From: Mycolicibacterium poriferae
Lineage (GTDB): Bacteria > Actinomycetota > Actinomycetes > Mycobacteriales > Mycobacteriaceae
Direction of reading: 5' to 3'
Length of the DNA stretch: 64,000 nt
Assembly (NCBI RefSeq): GCF_010728325.1
Contig: NZ_AP022570.1
Coordinates: forward strand, 434,001-498,000
Position numbers and translations under genes: made by a program. The notes beneath the pieces were generated by a model. It worked only from the letters and a program-made list of their open reading frames with translations, made no database searches and was not told the DNA's origin. Positions 9,991 to 17,191 of this stretch are shown in pieces (within the stretch, counting starts at the first letter, position 1; each line of letters begins with the position of its first letter).

Positions 9991-10983
9991 TCACCAACCG
10001 GCGTTGCGCGCCAGATCGATGGCGTACTGACTGACGAACGTGCCGGCGCTGGGCGCCCCGCGGCACGAACCGTCGGATTCCCCGGGGCGCTTGACCCACA
10101 GGAAGGCGTCGACCGTCGGATTCCCGGTGGCCGTGGTGGGGGCGACGCCGAGGGCGCGACCGCTGGGGTTGCACCAGTACAGGTCATCGCCTTCCACCGG
10201 TCCGGCGCCATTGCGTGACGTGTCGATCACGTAGTGCGCTCCGTTGGTCATCCCGGAGATGGCCTGGCCGTAGCCCATCGACTCCTCGGTCGTGAAGAAG
10301 TTCGCCGTGTTGAGGCTGAAGCCCCGCGCCTTCTGGACCCCGACCTGGTTGAGCCGGCCCGCCATGACGTCCGCGGCCACCCAGCGCGGATGGCCGGCGT
10401 CGACGTAGACGGCGGTGGCCGGGTTGCGGGTCAGCGTGTCGACGGCGTAGCCGATCAGCTCGAGTCGTTCCTGCTGCTGGCCCGGGGACAGGCAGTCGAT
10501 CATGGCCAGCGCGTCGGGCTCGAGGATCACGGCCGCGGGACCGGTGCCGATGGCGGCCGCGACCCCGTCGATCCATGCCCGGTAGGCGCCGGCCGAACCG
10601 AACCCACCGGCGGCGTAGCTGCCGCAGTCCCGGTTCGGGATGCCGTAGAGCGCCAGGATCGGCATGGTGCCGGCGGCCTGGGCGGTGGCGATGTACTTCG
10701 CGTCCACGGCCGGGGTGGAGATGTGGTCCATCCAGTACGCGGTCGGGGTGTTGACCACCGCGGCCAGCAGCGGATCGGGGTTGCCCTGCGCCGCACGCAT
10801 CCCCTTGGACTGGGGATTGACGTAGAACGGCATGCCGACCAGCGGGTTGGCGTCACTGGCCAGCCGCACTGCCGGGGTGTCCGCCGAGTGGACGGGAGCG
10901 GACACCGCCCCCACAGCGGCGACCGCCGCGACTGTCAGGAAGGGCGCGATCCACCGCGCGACAGCGGCACCTGAGAACGTCAC
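9991..10983 (-). CDS. Secreted glycoside hydrolase family 6 (endo-1,4-beta-glucanase)
   Basis: This is a GH6 catalytic domain with an N-terminal signal sequence (WIAPFLTVAAVAAVGAVSAPVHSAD). Diagnostic motifs are PVLALYGIPNRDCG-like (seen as PILALYGIPNRDCG), AVILEPDALAMIDC carrying the catalytic acid Asp, YVDAGH, and LWVKRPGESDGSC near the C-terminus. GH6 enzymes cleave beta-1,4-glucan with inversion. GTG 10983 is preferred, giving about 330 residues; a TTG 36 bases upstream is a weaker option. The protein lacks any cellulose-binding module. Its close relative in the tubercle bacillus is CelA1. It follows the doxX gene by about 50 bp. Confidence 0.88.
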   Translation of the reverse strand: MTFSGAAVARWIAPFLTVAAVAAVGAVSAPVHSADTPAVRLASDANPLVGMPFYVNPQSKGMRAAQGNPDPLLAAVVNTPTAYWMDHISTPAVDAKYIATAQAAGTMPILALYGIPNRDCGSYAAGGFGSAGAYRAWIDGVAAAIGTGPAAVILEPDALAMIDCLSPGQQQERLELIGYAVDTLTRNPATAVYVDAGHPRWVAADVMAGRLNQVGVQKARGFSLNTANFFTTEESMGYGQAISGMTNGAHYVIDTSRNGAGPVEGDDLYWCNPSGRALGVAPTTATGNPTVDAFLWVKRPGESDGSCRGAPSAGTFVSQYAIDLARNAGW

Positions 10984-11031
10984 GTGAGGAAACCTAATGC
11001 GGCCCGCAGCGATCGCCAAACCAGGGTGGCG

Positions 11032-11451
11032 TCACCGCTTGCTGCGCGGAATCCCGGTGGCCCACAGCGCCCAGGCGATCAACACGGGCTGGAAGAACAG
11101 CCGCACCAGACGCTTGGTGTCGGTGTCGAGCCCGAAACCGTCCGCGTGGTTGAGGTACTGGGCGATGTTGCCCGGAAAGATCAGGATGAAGAACGCGGCC
11201 AACAACCTGCCGACCAGGACACGGTCCCGGTTGAGCACGGCCAACCCGACGCCGAGCGTGATCTCGACGCCGCCGGACGCCATCACCACGCCGTCGGGAT
11301 CCATCGGCACCCACTTCGGCACCTGCGCCTGGAATTCCTCGCGGGCCCAGAACAAATGACTGAAGCCGGCGAACACCATCGCGCCGGCCAGGGCCAAGCG
11401 TGCGACGGTCCGGGCGCGGGTGGTCGGCGGTGGTGGCGGTAATTCGGACAT
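11032..11451 (-). CDS. DoxX family membrane protein
   Basis: This 139-residue integral membrane protein has four hydrophobic segments and the DoxX layout: LALAGAMVFAGFSHLFWA, PDGVVMASGGVEITLGVGLAV, and LLAAFFILIFPGNIAQYLNH. DoxX proteins associate with redox and thiol-stress systems; in mycobacteria one works with superoxide dismutase and a thiosulfate sulfurtransferase. It lies 36 bp downstream of an OhrR-like gene on the same strand, so it is probably a target of that regulator. Its exact function is not established here. Confidence 0.82.
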   Translation of the reverse strand: MSELPPPPPTTRARTVARLALAGAMVFAGFSHLFWAREEFQAQVPKWVPMDPDGVVMASGGVEITLGVGLAVLNRDRVLVGRLLAAFFILIFPGNIAQYLNHADGFGLDTDTKRLVRLFFQPVLIAWALWATGIPRSKR

Positions 11452-11487
11452 GGTGCTGCCTTTCTCGAGTGATCCGGGGCGGGTGTT

Positions 11488-11922
11488 TCAGCCGTTCCGG
11501 GCGTAGACCTCAGCGGTGATGAGGGTCAGGGCATCTCGCAGCGCGGCGAGCTGTGCCGGATCGGCGTCGGTCGAGCCGAGAAGTCGCTCGGGAATACAGG
11601 CCGCCCGGTCCTCCAGCGCTCGCCCGTCCGCGGTGAGGGTGACGTCGACGCGTCGTTCGTCGGTGACGCTGCGCTGGCGGCGTACGAGGCCGGCGGCTTC
11701 CAGGCGCTTGATCAGCGGCGACAGCGTGCCGGAGTCCAGGTGCAGCCGGTCGCCGAGTTGCCCGATGCTGCAGGCCTCGTCCTCCCACAGCACCAGCAGT
11801 ACCAGGTACTGCGGATAGGTCAGGTTGAGTTCGTCGAGCAGAGGCCGGTAGGCAGAGCTGACGGCGCGCGATGCCGAGTACAGCGCAAAACACAGCTGGT
11901 CTTCGAGCCGCAGTGTCGCCAT
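11488..11922 (-). CDS. ohrR: OhrR-like MarR family peroxide sensor
   Basis: This 144-residue winged-helix regulator has the OhrR hallmark at its N-terminus: DQLCFALYSASRA with the reactive Cys11. The LTYPQYLVLLVLWE helix and the wing RRQRSVTDERRVDVTLT are also characteristic. A further cysteine at position 109 (AACIPERL) would allow a two-Cys oxidation mechanism as in Xanthomonas OhrR. It starts at ATG 11922, directly below two ATTG-N4-CAAT operator sites. No ohr peroxidase gene is next to it; the downstream gene is doxX. Confidence 0.83.
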   Translation of the reverse strand: MATLRLEDQLCFALYSASRAVSSAYRPLLDELNLTYPQYLVLLVLWEDEACSIGQLGDRLHLDSGTLSPLIKRLEAAGLVRRQRSVTDERRVDVTLTADGRALEDRAACIPERLLGSTDADPAQLAALRDALTLITAEVYARNG

Positions 11923-11933
11923 CGCCTTAGTTT

Positions 11934-11960
11934 ATTGCACACAATCCCATTGCGCGCAAT
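11934..11960. promoter_or_regulatory. Tandem OhrR-type operators
   Basis: Two ATTG-N4-CAAT elements lie directly upstream of the OhrR-like gene: ATTGCACACAAT at 11934-11945 and the perfect palindrome ATTGCGCGCAAT at 11949-11960, 15 bp centre to centre. AT-rich half sites of this kind are typical for MarR/OhrR proteins. Autoregulation of ohrR-doxX is the simplest reading. Confidence 0.7.
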
Positions 11961-11973
11961 TGATGCGGCGGTG

Positions 11974-12753
11974 TCAGCGCGGTCCGGTCGAGTCCAGGAT
12001 CAGCTGCACGGTTTCGCCGGGGCGATCCCAGTGCGGAAAATGGCCGCATTCGGAGAACCAGTGCAGCACGGCATCCGGAAAGCGCTCGAGGGCGCGCTGC
12101 GCCTGCCGCGGGGGCGTCACCCGGTCCTTGCGTCCCCAACCGATCACCACCGGCGCGCGCAGCGTGCCCGATGGTGCGCCTCGCTGCTTGGGCCCACGAA
12201 TGAGCGCTTCCAGCGCATCGAACAGGCCCGGGGAACTCGCGAAGTTGCGGAGTTCGCTCAGCACCAGGTCGCGGTCCAGCGCCGACGGCTTCGCCGAGAA
12301 CTGCAGCAACAGCGCCGTCCGCCCGACACGATTGCTCACCAATCGGGGAAGCACCGGCTGGATGCGGCGCACCAGCGCGATGGAGGGCACGACCGTCGCG
12401 GCGAAGTACGCCACCTCCGCGCCGGTCCAGAATCCGCCCGGGTCCAGCGCGACAGTCGCCCCGCCGTGACCCCGCCGCGCCAACTCGAGCGCCATCCGCG
12501 CGCCCATCGAGCTGCCGACGATGTCGACGTCACCGAGATCGTGCTCGGCAATGAACTCCTCGACGGCATCGGTCAGTGTCGCCACCGAGACCTCACCCGG
12601 CAGCGGCGGACTCTCTCCGAACCCCGGCAGATCGACGGCGATGACGTCGCGCTCACGCGCGAGAGCCGGAATCACGGGAGACCAGTTCTGCCGATGCGAG
12701 ATGCCGTGGATCAGGAGAAGAGTGGGCCCGGAGCCGCACCGTTGATACTTCAT
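11974..12753 (-). CDS. Alpha/beta hydrolase
   Basis: This 259-residue alpha/beta hydrolase has LLLIHGISHRQNW (oxyanion hole), VDLPGFGESPPLPG, the nucleophile elbow VGSSMGARMALELA with the catalytic Ser, and the catalytic His in CGHFPHWDRPGET. Substrate and pathway are not evident. ATG 12753 begins MKYQRCGSGP, the usual lead-in to the first beta strand; an open frame continues 111 bp upstream but carries no family sequence. It is divergent from a small membrane protein gene and lies just above the ohrR operator. Confidence 0.85.
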   Translation of the reverse strand: MKYQRCGSGPTLLLIHGISHRQNWSPVIPALARERDVIAVDLPGFGESPPLPGEVSVATLTDAVEEFIAEHDLGDVDIVGSSMGARMALELARRGHGGATVALDPGGFWTGAEVAYFAATVVPSIALVRRIQPVLPRLVSNRVGRTALLLQFSAKPSALDRDLVLSELRNFASSPGLFDALEALIRGPKQRGAPSGTLRAPVVIGWGRKDRVTPPRQAQRALERFPDAVLHWFSECGHFPHWDRPGETVQLILDSTGPR

Positions 12754-12864
12754 CCGACACGGGATACCCAGCGCGGGTCGGCTGTCACCGCTGCCGGGCA
12801 CCGTTTGATGTGGGCCTCTTCCGGGGTATCTGCTGTTCACTGTCAACGATGCCGAGGAGGCCAC

Positions 12865-13104
12865 ATGTTGGCTCTACTGAGTTCACCCGTCCGCCGCTGG
12901 GTGCTGACCGCTCTGCTGGTGCCGGCCGTGGCGCTGGTGCTGCGCAAGATCGCCCAGTTCCTGCAGCGCCGCAACGACGGCACACCGACGAAGTCGTCCC
13001 GCGGGCTCATGAAGGCATCGTCCGGGTTGCGCAGGCTGAGCGGCAAGAAGTCCGAGGACGCCGACGCGGACAAGGCGAGCGAGGACAAGCGGCTGTCGGC
13101 CTGA
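12865..13104 (+). CDS. Small membrane-anchored protein, unknown function
   Basis: This short ORF encodes 79 residues. An N-terminal hydrophobic helix (WVLTALLVPAVALVL) is followed by a basic and then charged, low-complexity tail rich in Lys, Ser, Asp and Ala. It starts at ATG 12865 behind a good GAGGAGG ribosome binding site, supporting it as a real gene. I do not recognise the family. It precedes the structured leader and the repeat-peptide gene on the same strand, but a 127-bp gap separates it from them. Confidence 0.65.
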   Translation: MLALLSSPVRRWVLTALLVPAVALVLRKIAQFLQRRNDGTPTKSSRGLMKASSGLRRLSGKKSEDADADKASEDKRLSA

Positions 13105-13135
13105 GCGGCGGGCCACGCGTTTCGGCTGCGCTGCG

Positions 13136-13210
13136 CGGGGCAACACTGCACCGCGGGCATCGACACGGTGCAGCCCCGTAACCGGGGTCGCGGACGGACC
13201 CGACCGGGTC
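13136..13210 (+). promoter_or_regulatory. Structured leader with competing hairpins
   Basis: Upstream of the repeat-peptide gene are three stem-loops. Stem A pairs CGGGG (13136-13140) plus CTGCACC (13146-13152) with GGTGCAGCCCCG (13167-13178), with a 5-nt bulge. Stem B pairs CCCCG (13174-13178) with CGGGG (13183-13187) around TAAC. A and B share the same CCCCG and so exclude each other. Stem C pairs GACCC (13197-13201) with GGGTC (13206-13210). A ribosome binding site follows. The layout resembles an attenuator, but no ligand is evident. Confidence 0.45.
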
Positions 13211-13231
13211 GCTGACAGATAGGGAAGCGTC

Positions 13232-13480
13232 ATGGCACTCGACGACAACGACATCACCACCTCCACCGGCGGCGGCGAGGGGGTCGCTGACGGCGGCTCG
13301 AACCCGGGCGGCCACGACGGTGGAGCCGACGGCACCGCAGGCGGCGAAGGCCCGGCCGACGGCGGCTCGAATCCTCAGGGCCACGACGGCGGCGCGGACG
13401 GCACCGCAGGCGGCGAAGGCCCGGCCGACGGCGGCTCGAACCCCGAAGGTCACGACGGCGGCGCCGACGGCACCGCCTGA
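13232..13480 (+). CDS. Repeat peptide, possible modified-peptide precursor
   Basis: This 82-residue peptide has a 12-residue N-terminal segment (MALDDNDITTST) and then a Gly followed by three almost identical 23-residue repeats, GGEGxADGGSNPxGHDGGADGTA. It is rich in Gly and Asp and contains no Cys, Lys, Arg or aromatic residue. There is no signal peptide. ATG 13232 follows an AGGGAAG ribosome binding site. The JmjC oxygenase gene starts 10 bp after its stop, so co-expression is likely. Its function is unknown. The repeats offer Asp, Asn and His side chains of the kinds JmjC oxygenases hydroxylate, suggesting it could be the substrate. That is inference. Confidence 0.75.
   Translation: MALDDNDITTSTGGGEGVADGGSNPGGHDGGADGTAGGEGPADGGSNPQGHDGGADGTAGGEGPADGGSNPEGHDGGADGTA
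13271..13477 (+). repeat. Three 69-bp in-frame tandem repeats
   Basis: The units are 13271-13339, 13340-13408 and 13409-13477, each encoding 23 residues. Units two and three are nearly identical in DNA; unit one differs at the fifth residue (Val for Pro). Only the residue after Asn-Pro varies across all three (Gly, Gln, Glu). Such recent duplication can change copy number between strains. Confidence 0.9.
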
Positions 13481-13490
13481 CCGCGCTCCC

Positions 13491-14705
13491 ATGCTGAGCC
13501 GCTGCGTCGCGACCGACACGCACACGTTCGCCACGACGTACTGGGGGCGAGCACCCCTGCTCAGTTCCGCCGACGCGCTGCCCCGCGACTTCAGCGACCT
13601 GCTCTCACCCGACGCGGTCGACGAGCTGATCGCTGAGCGCGGGGTGCGCTCACCGTTCATCCGGCTGGCCAAGGAAGGCGACCTGCTGGCCAAGGACTGC
13701 TACCTGGGCCCGGCCGGATTCGGCGCCGAGATGCCCGACCAGGTGGACTCCGCGAAGGTGCTCGGCGAGTTCGCCTCGGGTGCCACGATCGTGCTGCAGG
13801 GACTGCACCGGCTGTGGCCGCCGGTCATCGACTTCGTCCGGCAGGCCGTCGACGAACTCGGCCATCCGGTTCAGGCCAACGCGTACGTGACTCCCCCCGA
13901 CAGCCGCGGCTTCGACTTCCATTACGACGTCCACGACGTCTTCGTTCTGCAGGCCTCCGGCCACAAGCGCTGGGTGGTGCACGACCCCGTCCACGCCCAT
14001 CCGTTGCCGTCCCAGCCGTGGACGCAGCATCGCGCCGCCATCGCGGAGCGAGTTGAGGCCGATCCCGTCATCGACAAGGTGCTGGGGCCGGGAGATGCGC
14101 TCTATCTGCCGCGTGGGTGGGTGCACGCGGCGCAGGCGCAGGACACCACCTCGATTCATCTGACCGTCGGCGTCGCCGCGGTCACCGGCCTCGATGTCGC
14201 CAAGGCGGTGATCGAGCAACTGGCCGACGACGAGACCTTCCGCCGGTCGCTGCCGATGGGCGGCGCACCCACCGACCGGGATGGCATCATTCCCGCGGTG
14301 ACCAAGGTGATGGCCCAGATGGTCGACCGGTTGCGCGACGACGCCACCGCACTCAGCACCGGTGCCGCCACCCACCTGACGCGACGCCACGCCGAGCGGA
14401 CCCGACCTGCCGCGGTGCGACCTCTGGCCACTCTCGACGCGGCCGCGCGCGCCGACACCACCTCCGTGCGGTGGCGACACGCTCTCCCCGCCGCGGTCGA
14501 GAACGCCGACGGCCGGGTCGTGCTGCGACTCCCCGACCGCCTCATGACCTTTCCGATGTCCTGCGCACCGGCCCTCGCCGCACTGCACGGCGGCCTCGTC
14601 GTCACCGCCGCCAGCACCCCCGGGCTGGACCCCGCAGATGCGACGGTGTTGATTCGCCGGCTGCTGCGGGAAGGCGTCGTCGTCCCGGCGGCCGCCGATC
14701 GATGA
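13491..14705 (+). CDS. JmjC/cupin-4 Fe(II)/2-oxoglutarate oxygenase (ROX-like)
   Basis: This 404-residue protein resembles the ROX (YcfD/MINA) class of JmjC oxygenases, which hydroxylate side chains in proteins or peptides. It has the early motif TYWGRAPLL. The Fe(II) triad is visible as His144-x-Asp146 in FDFHYDVHD and His212 in LPRGWVHAA, so it should be active. GHKRW at about residues 157-161 is the usual following strand. The C-terminal half (residues 220-404) is dimerisation and winged-helix-like in the family. ATG 13491 lies 10 bp after the repeat-peptide stop, and the stop overlaps the next start (ATGA). The adjacent repeat peptide is the obvious candidate substrate; ribosomal proteins are the alternative. 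Confidence 0.85.
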   Translation: MLSRCVATDTHTFATTYWGRAPLLSSADALPRDFSDLLSPDAVDELIAERGVRSPFIRLAKEGDLLAKDCYLGPAGFGAEMPDQVDSAKVLGEFASGATIVLQGLHRLWPPVIDFVRQAVDELGHPVQANAYVTPPDSRGFDFHYDVHDVFVLQASGHKRWVVHDPVHAHPLPSQPWTQHRAAIAERVEADPVIDKVLGPGDALYLPRGWVHAAQAQDTTSIHLTVGVAAVTGLDVAKAVIEQLADDETFRRSLPMGGAPTDRDGIIPAVTKVMAQMVDRLRDDATALSTGAATHLTRRHAERTRPAAVRPLATLDAAARADTTSVRWRHALPAAVENADGRVVLRLPDRLMTFPMSCAPALAALHGGLVVTAASTPGLDPADATVLIRRLLREGVVVPAAADR

Positions 14706-15592
14706 GCCGCAAGAAGGTGCCGTGCAGCGATCAGTCGCTGGCCCGCGGGGACCCCATGTATGGCACCGCGTCGGCGGGATCGAACTGGCTGCTGCTCGAA
14801 TTGTCCGGCGCCTGGGGGCCTTCGGCGTTTCTGCAGTCCCCGGCGATCATCGATCCCGCACTGGGTCGGACCGTCGTCCGGCGCGCCGAGAAGGCGGGCA
14901 TGCGGATCGCGGCCATCCGCCGGCACGGTCGCCGGCCCGCGACGCCGCGATGGCGTTGGTACGTCGCCCGCGCCGAACCCGGTGCCGAGGCCTTGTACCG
15001 CGGCGAGGTCGACGATCCGCACGCCTATGCCGACCTCGCCCTGGACGGCTCGGACGGAGAACCGTCGGCCGGGCCGTTGATCGCCGTCTGCGCGCACGGC
15101 ACCCACGACCAGTGTTGCGCGGTGCGCGGGCGCAGCGCCTGCCGCGCCATCGCACAGGAGTTTCCGGAAAATACCTGGGAGTGTTCACATCTGGGCGGCG
15201 ACCGGTTCGCCGCCACAATGCTGGTGTTGCCCGAGGGGTTGTGCTACGGCCGGGTGGACACGACCGACTCGGCCGGTCTGGTCCGGCGCTACCTCGATGG
15301 ACGGCTGGACAACCGCTTTCTGCGTGGGCGGACCTCGCTGCCGCATGCGGTGCAGGCCGCGCAGTATTTCGCGCGGGAACAGTCGGGTGAGGATCGTATC
15401 GACGCGCTCGCCCCGCTGCACGTCGAGCGCGGCGACGGCCACATCCTGGTGACACTGAACGGAAAGGCAGGCCCCATTGAGGTCACTCTCGAAGAGCAGT
15501 TGTCGGAGCCGTTGCTGTCCCAGTGCCACGCCGAGGTCGCCGGCCAGGTCAGGGTTTTCACCTGCGCGGCGCTCGCACCGGTCGCCGGATGA
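14702..15592 (+). CDS. Sucrase/ferredoxin-like family Fe-S protein
   Basis: This 296-residue protein has the sucraseferredoxin-like signature: an N-terminal CSDQSLARGDPMYGTA, then CAHGTHDQCCAVRGR and WECSHLGGDRFAAT, with Cys and His positions suited to a thioredoxin-fold [2Fe-2S] centre. The biochemical role of this family is poorly defined. ATG 14702 overlaps the stop of the JmjC gene by four bases, so the two are made together. It may serve as a redox partner for the oxygenase or for a later step on the peptide; that is inference. Confidence 0.8.
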   Translation: MSRKKVPCSDQSLARGDPMYGTASAGSNWLLLELSGAWGPSAFLQSPAIIDPALGRTVVRRAEKAGMRIAAIRRHGRRPATPRWRWYVARAEPGAEALYRGEVDDPHAYADLALDGSDGEPSAGPLIAVCAHGTHDQCCAVRGRSACRAIAQEFPENTWECSHLGGDRFAATMLVLPEGLCYGRVDTTDSAGLVRRYLDGRLDNRFLRGRTSLPHAVQAAQYFAREQSGEDRIDALAPLHVERGDGHILVTLNGKAGPIEVTLEEQLSEPLLSQCHAEVAGQVRVFTCAALAPVAG

Positions 15593-15616
15593 CGCCACCG
15601 TGAGACAGGCCCGGCC

Positions 15617-16315
15617 ATGACCGTGGTACTGGCGCTGCGCTGCGCCGACGGGCTGGTGCTGGCCGCCGACTCGCAGATCACCGAGCCGGACCGCGGATTG
15701 AGCTATCCCGCACAGAAGCTGCACGGCCTGGGTCGGCGGGCCGCGTGGGCGGGCAGCGGCTCACGCGCGGTGCTGTACGACCTCGAGCAGATATTCGACT
15801 CCCAACCCGAGACGATCGTCGAGGCCGGGGACGTCGGGCGGGCCCTGCAGACCCGCGTCGTGCCGGTGCTGCAGCACCATTACGAGAATTTCATCGAAGA
15901 CGTTCCGGGTCAGGAGAAGAGCGGCTCCACGCCGGCGACCTACGTGTTGGCCGCCGGCTATTCGGACGGCAAGCCGTTCATGGTGGACGTCGACCCGCAC
16001 GGGCTCATCGGCCACTACGAGGAGATCGGCTTCCACGCCATCGGCAGCGGGGCGCCGATGGCGCAGCAGGCGCGTGCCCTGCTCGCCAACTTCCGGATGA
16101 ACGAGCGCCCGGTCGAGTACGGCGTGCTGGCCGCGTTGCGCGTCCTCGACGCACTCGACGAGACCTCTCCGACTGTCGGTGGCCCGATGGACGTCTGCCG
16201 AATCACCACCGACGGCGCCGACCACCTCGCTCCGGAGGACATCGACAAGGCTCGCGCCGAGGTCCGGCGATGGCAGGACCGAGAGCGTGACGTCCTCGAC
16301 ACGCTGTTCGGCTGA
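15617..16315 (+). CDS. Proteasome beta-subunit-like Ntn hydrolase
   Basis: This 232-residue protein has the proteasome-beta fold signature directly at the N-terminus. After removal of Met1, Thr would be residue 1 in TVVLALRCADGLVLAADSQ. Counting from it, Asp17 (in LAADSQ) and Lys33 (in PAQKLHGLG) fall exactly where the catalytic triad of proteasome beta subunits lies. There is no propeptide, unlike mycobacterial PrcB. The size and features suggest a stand-alone proteasome-like peptidase rather than PrcA or PrcB. It lies 24 bp after the Fe-S protein gene and 11 bp before the cyclase gene. It could process or degrade the repeat peptide, or be unrelated housekeeping. Confidence 0.8.
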   Translation: MTVVLALRCADGLVLAADSQITEPDRGLSYPAQKLHGLGRRAAWAGSGSRAVLYDLEQIFDSQPETIVEAGDVGRALQTRVVPVLQHHYENFIEDVPGQEKSGSTPATYVLAAGYSDGKPFMVDVDPHGLIGHYEEIGFHAIGSGAPMAQQARALLANFRMNERPVEYGVLAALRVLDALDETSPTVGGPMDVCRITTDGADHLAPEDIDKARAEVRRWQDRERDVLDTLFG

Positions 16316-16326
16316 CGGGGCGCTCC

Positions 16327-17151
16327 GTGACCGTCGCGCTGTTCGTCATCGCCGCGCTCGAGTTGGCTGCGCTGATCGCGCTGGGCGTCGTGACGCTGGT
16401 GATGCGACGCAAGCTGACGTCGGCGCGGCGCGCTCTGCGGGCCCGCCCCACCCGAAGCGCTGAAAGCCGGCCGCGGCGCAGGCCCCGCGGTGTGGCGCCG
16501 TTGGCGGTCAAGACGGTCGTCGACACGGTGCAGACCGCCGACTCGCTGATCCGCAAAGGTCTCGGCGGGTCCATCCGCCACTCGATCGACGATCTGGCCG
16601 GCTGGGCCCGGGTGGAGCGTCCCGACCTCGCCCGAATCACGGCCGACGGGAGCGTCGTCCTGCTCTTCTCCGACATCGAGGACTCGACGCGGCACAACCA
16701 GACGCTGGGCGACCGCGACTGGATCACCGTTCTCGAACGGCACAACAAGCTGGTCGAGCGCAGCGTCTCCGCCCACGGCGGCTACGTGGTGAAGAACCAG
16801 GGCGACGGGTTCATGATCGCCTTCGCCGACCCCGCCAAAGCCCTGCGGTGCAGTCTGGACGTCCAGCGAGCCCTGGGTGGCGACACCGAGCGGTGGAACG
16901 GCATCCGGGTGCGCATCGGCGCCCACGCGGGCACATCGGTGCGTCGTGGACACGACCTGTTCGGGCTCGACGTGGTGATGGCCGCCCGCATCGCCGACCT
17001 GGCCCGCGGTGGCGAGATCCTGGTCAGCGCGGCGTTGCGAGATTCGGTCGCCGACGCCGACGGCTTCTGTTTCACCACCGGCCGCGAGGTTCGACTCAAG
17101 GGCATCACCGACGCACAGACGGTCCACGCGCTGGCGATGCCTGCCTCCTGA
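16327..17151 (+). CDS. Membrane-anchored class III adenylate/guanylate cyclase
   Basis: This 274-residue protein starts with GTG and has one N-terminal helix (TVALFVIAALELAALIALGVV), a basic linker, and a C-terminal class III cyclase domain from about residue 100. Metal-binding Asp residues are in LLFSDIEDST and in NQGDGFMIAF. The substrate-specifying Lys (VVKNQGDG) and Asp (FGLDVV) point to ATP. The usual transition-state Asn of the VNxAAR motif is Val here (VVMAARI), while the Arg is kept. It is 11 bp downstream of the Ntn hydrolase gene. Confidence 0.85.
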   Translation: MTVALFVIAALELAALIALGVVTLVMRRKLTSARRALRARPTRSAESRPRRRPRGVAPLAVKTVVDTVQTADSLIRKGLGGSIRHSIDDLAGWARVERPDLARITADGSVVLLFSDIEDSTRHNQTLGDRDWITVLERHNKLVERSVSAHGGYVVKNQGDGFMIAFADPAKALRCSLDVQRALGGDTERWNGIRVRIGAHAGTSVRRGHDLFGLDVVMAARIADLARGGEILVSAALRDSVADADGFCFTTGREVRLKGITDAQTVHALAMPAS

Positions 17152-17191
17152 CGGGCGTTTCGACCGCCCCCCAGCGGGGAAGTTGTCGCTC

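Noticed and set aside
13271..13477. Tandem repeats considered as a CRISPR array
   Set aside because: The units are contiguous, in frame, 69 bp long and have no unique spacers; no cas gene is present.
13232..13480. Repeat peptide considered as a PE_PGRS-type Gly-rich protein
   Set aside because: It lacks a PE domain and the GGAGG pattern; the repeats are Asp-rich and only three in number.
15617..16315. Ntn hydrolase considered as a core proteasome subunit PrcB
   Set aside because: No prcA, pup, dop or mpa neighbour, no propeptide, and it is shorter than PrcB; a separate proteasome-like family fits better.
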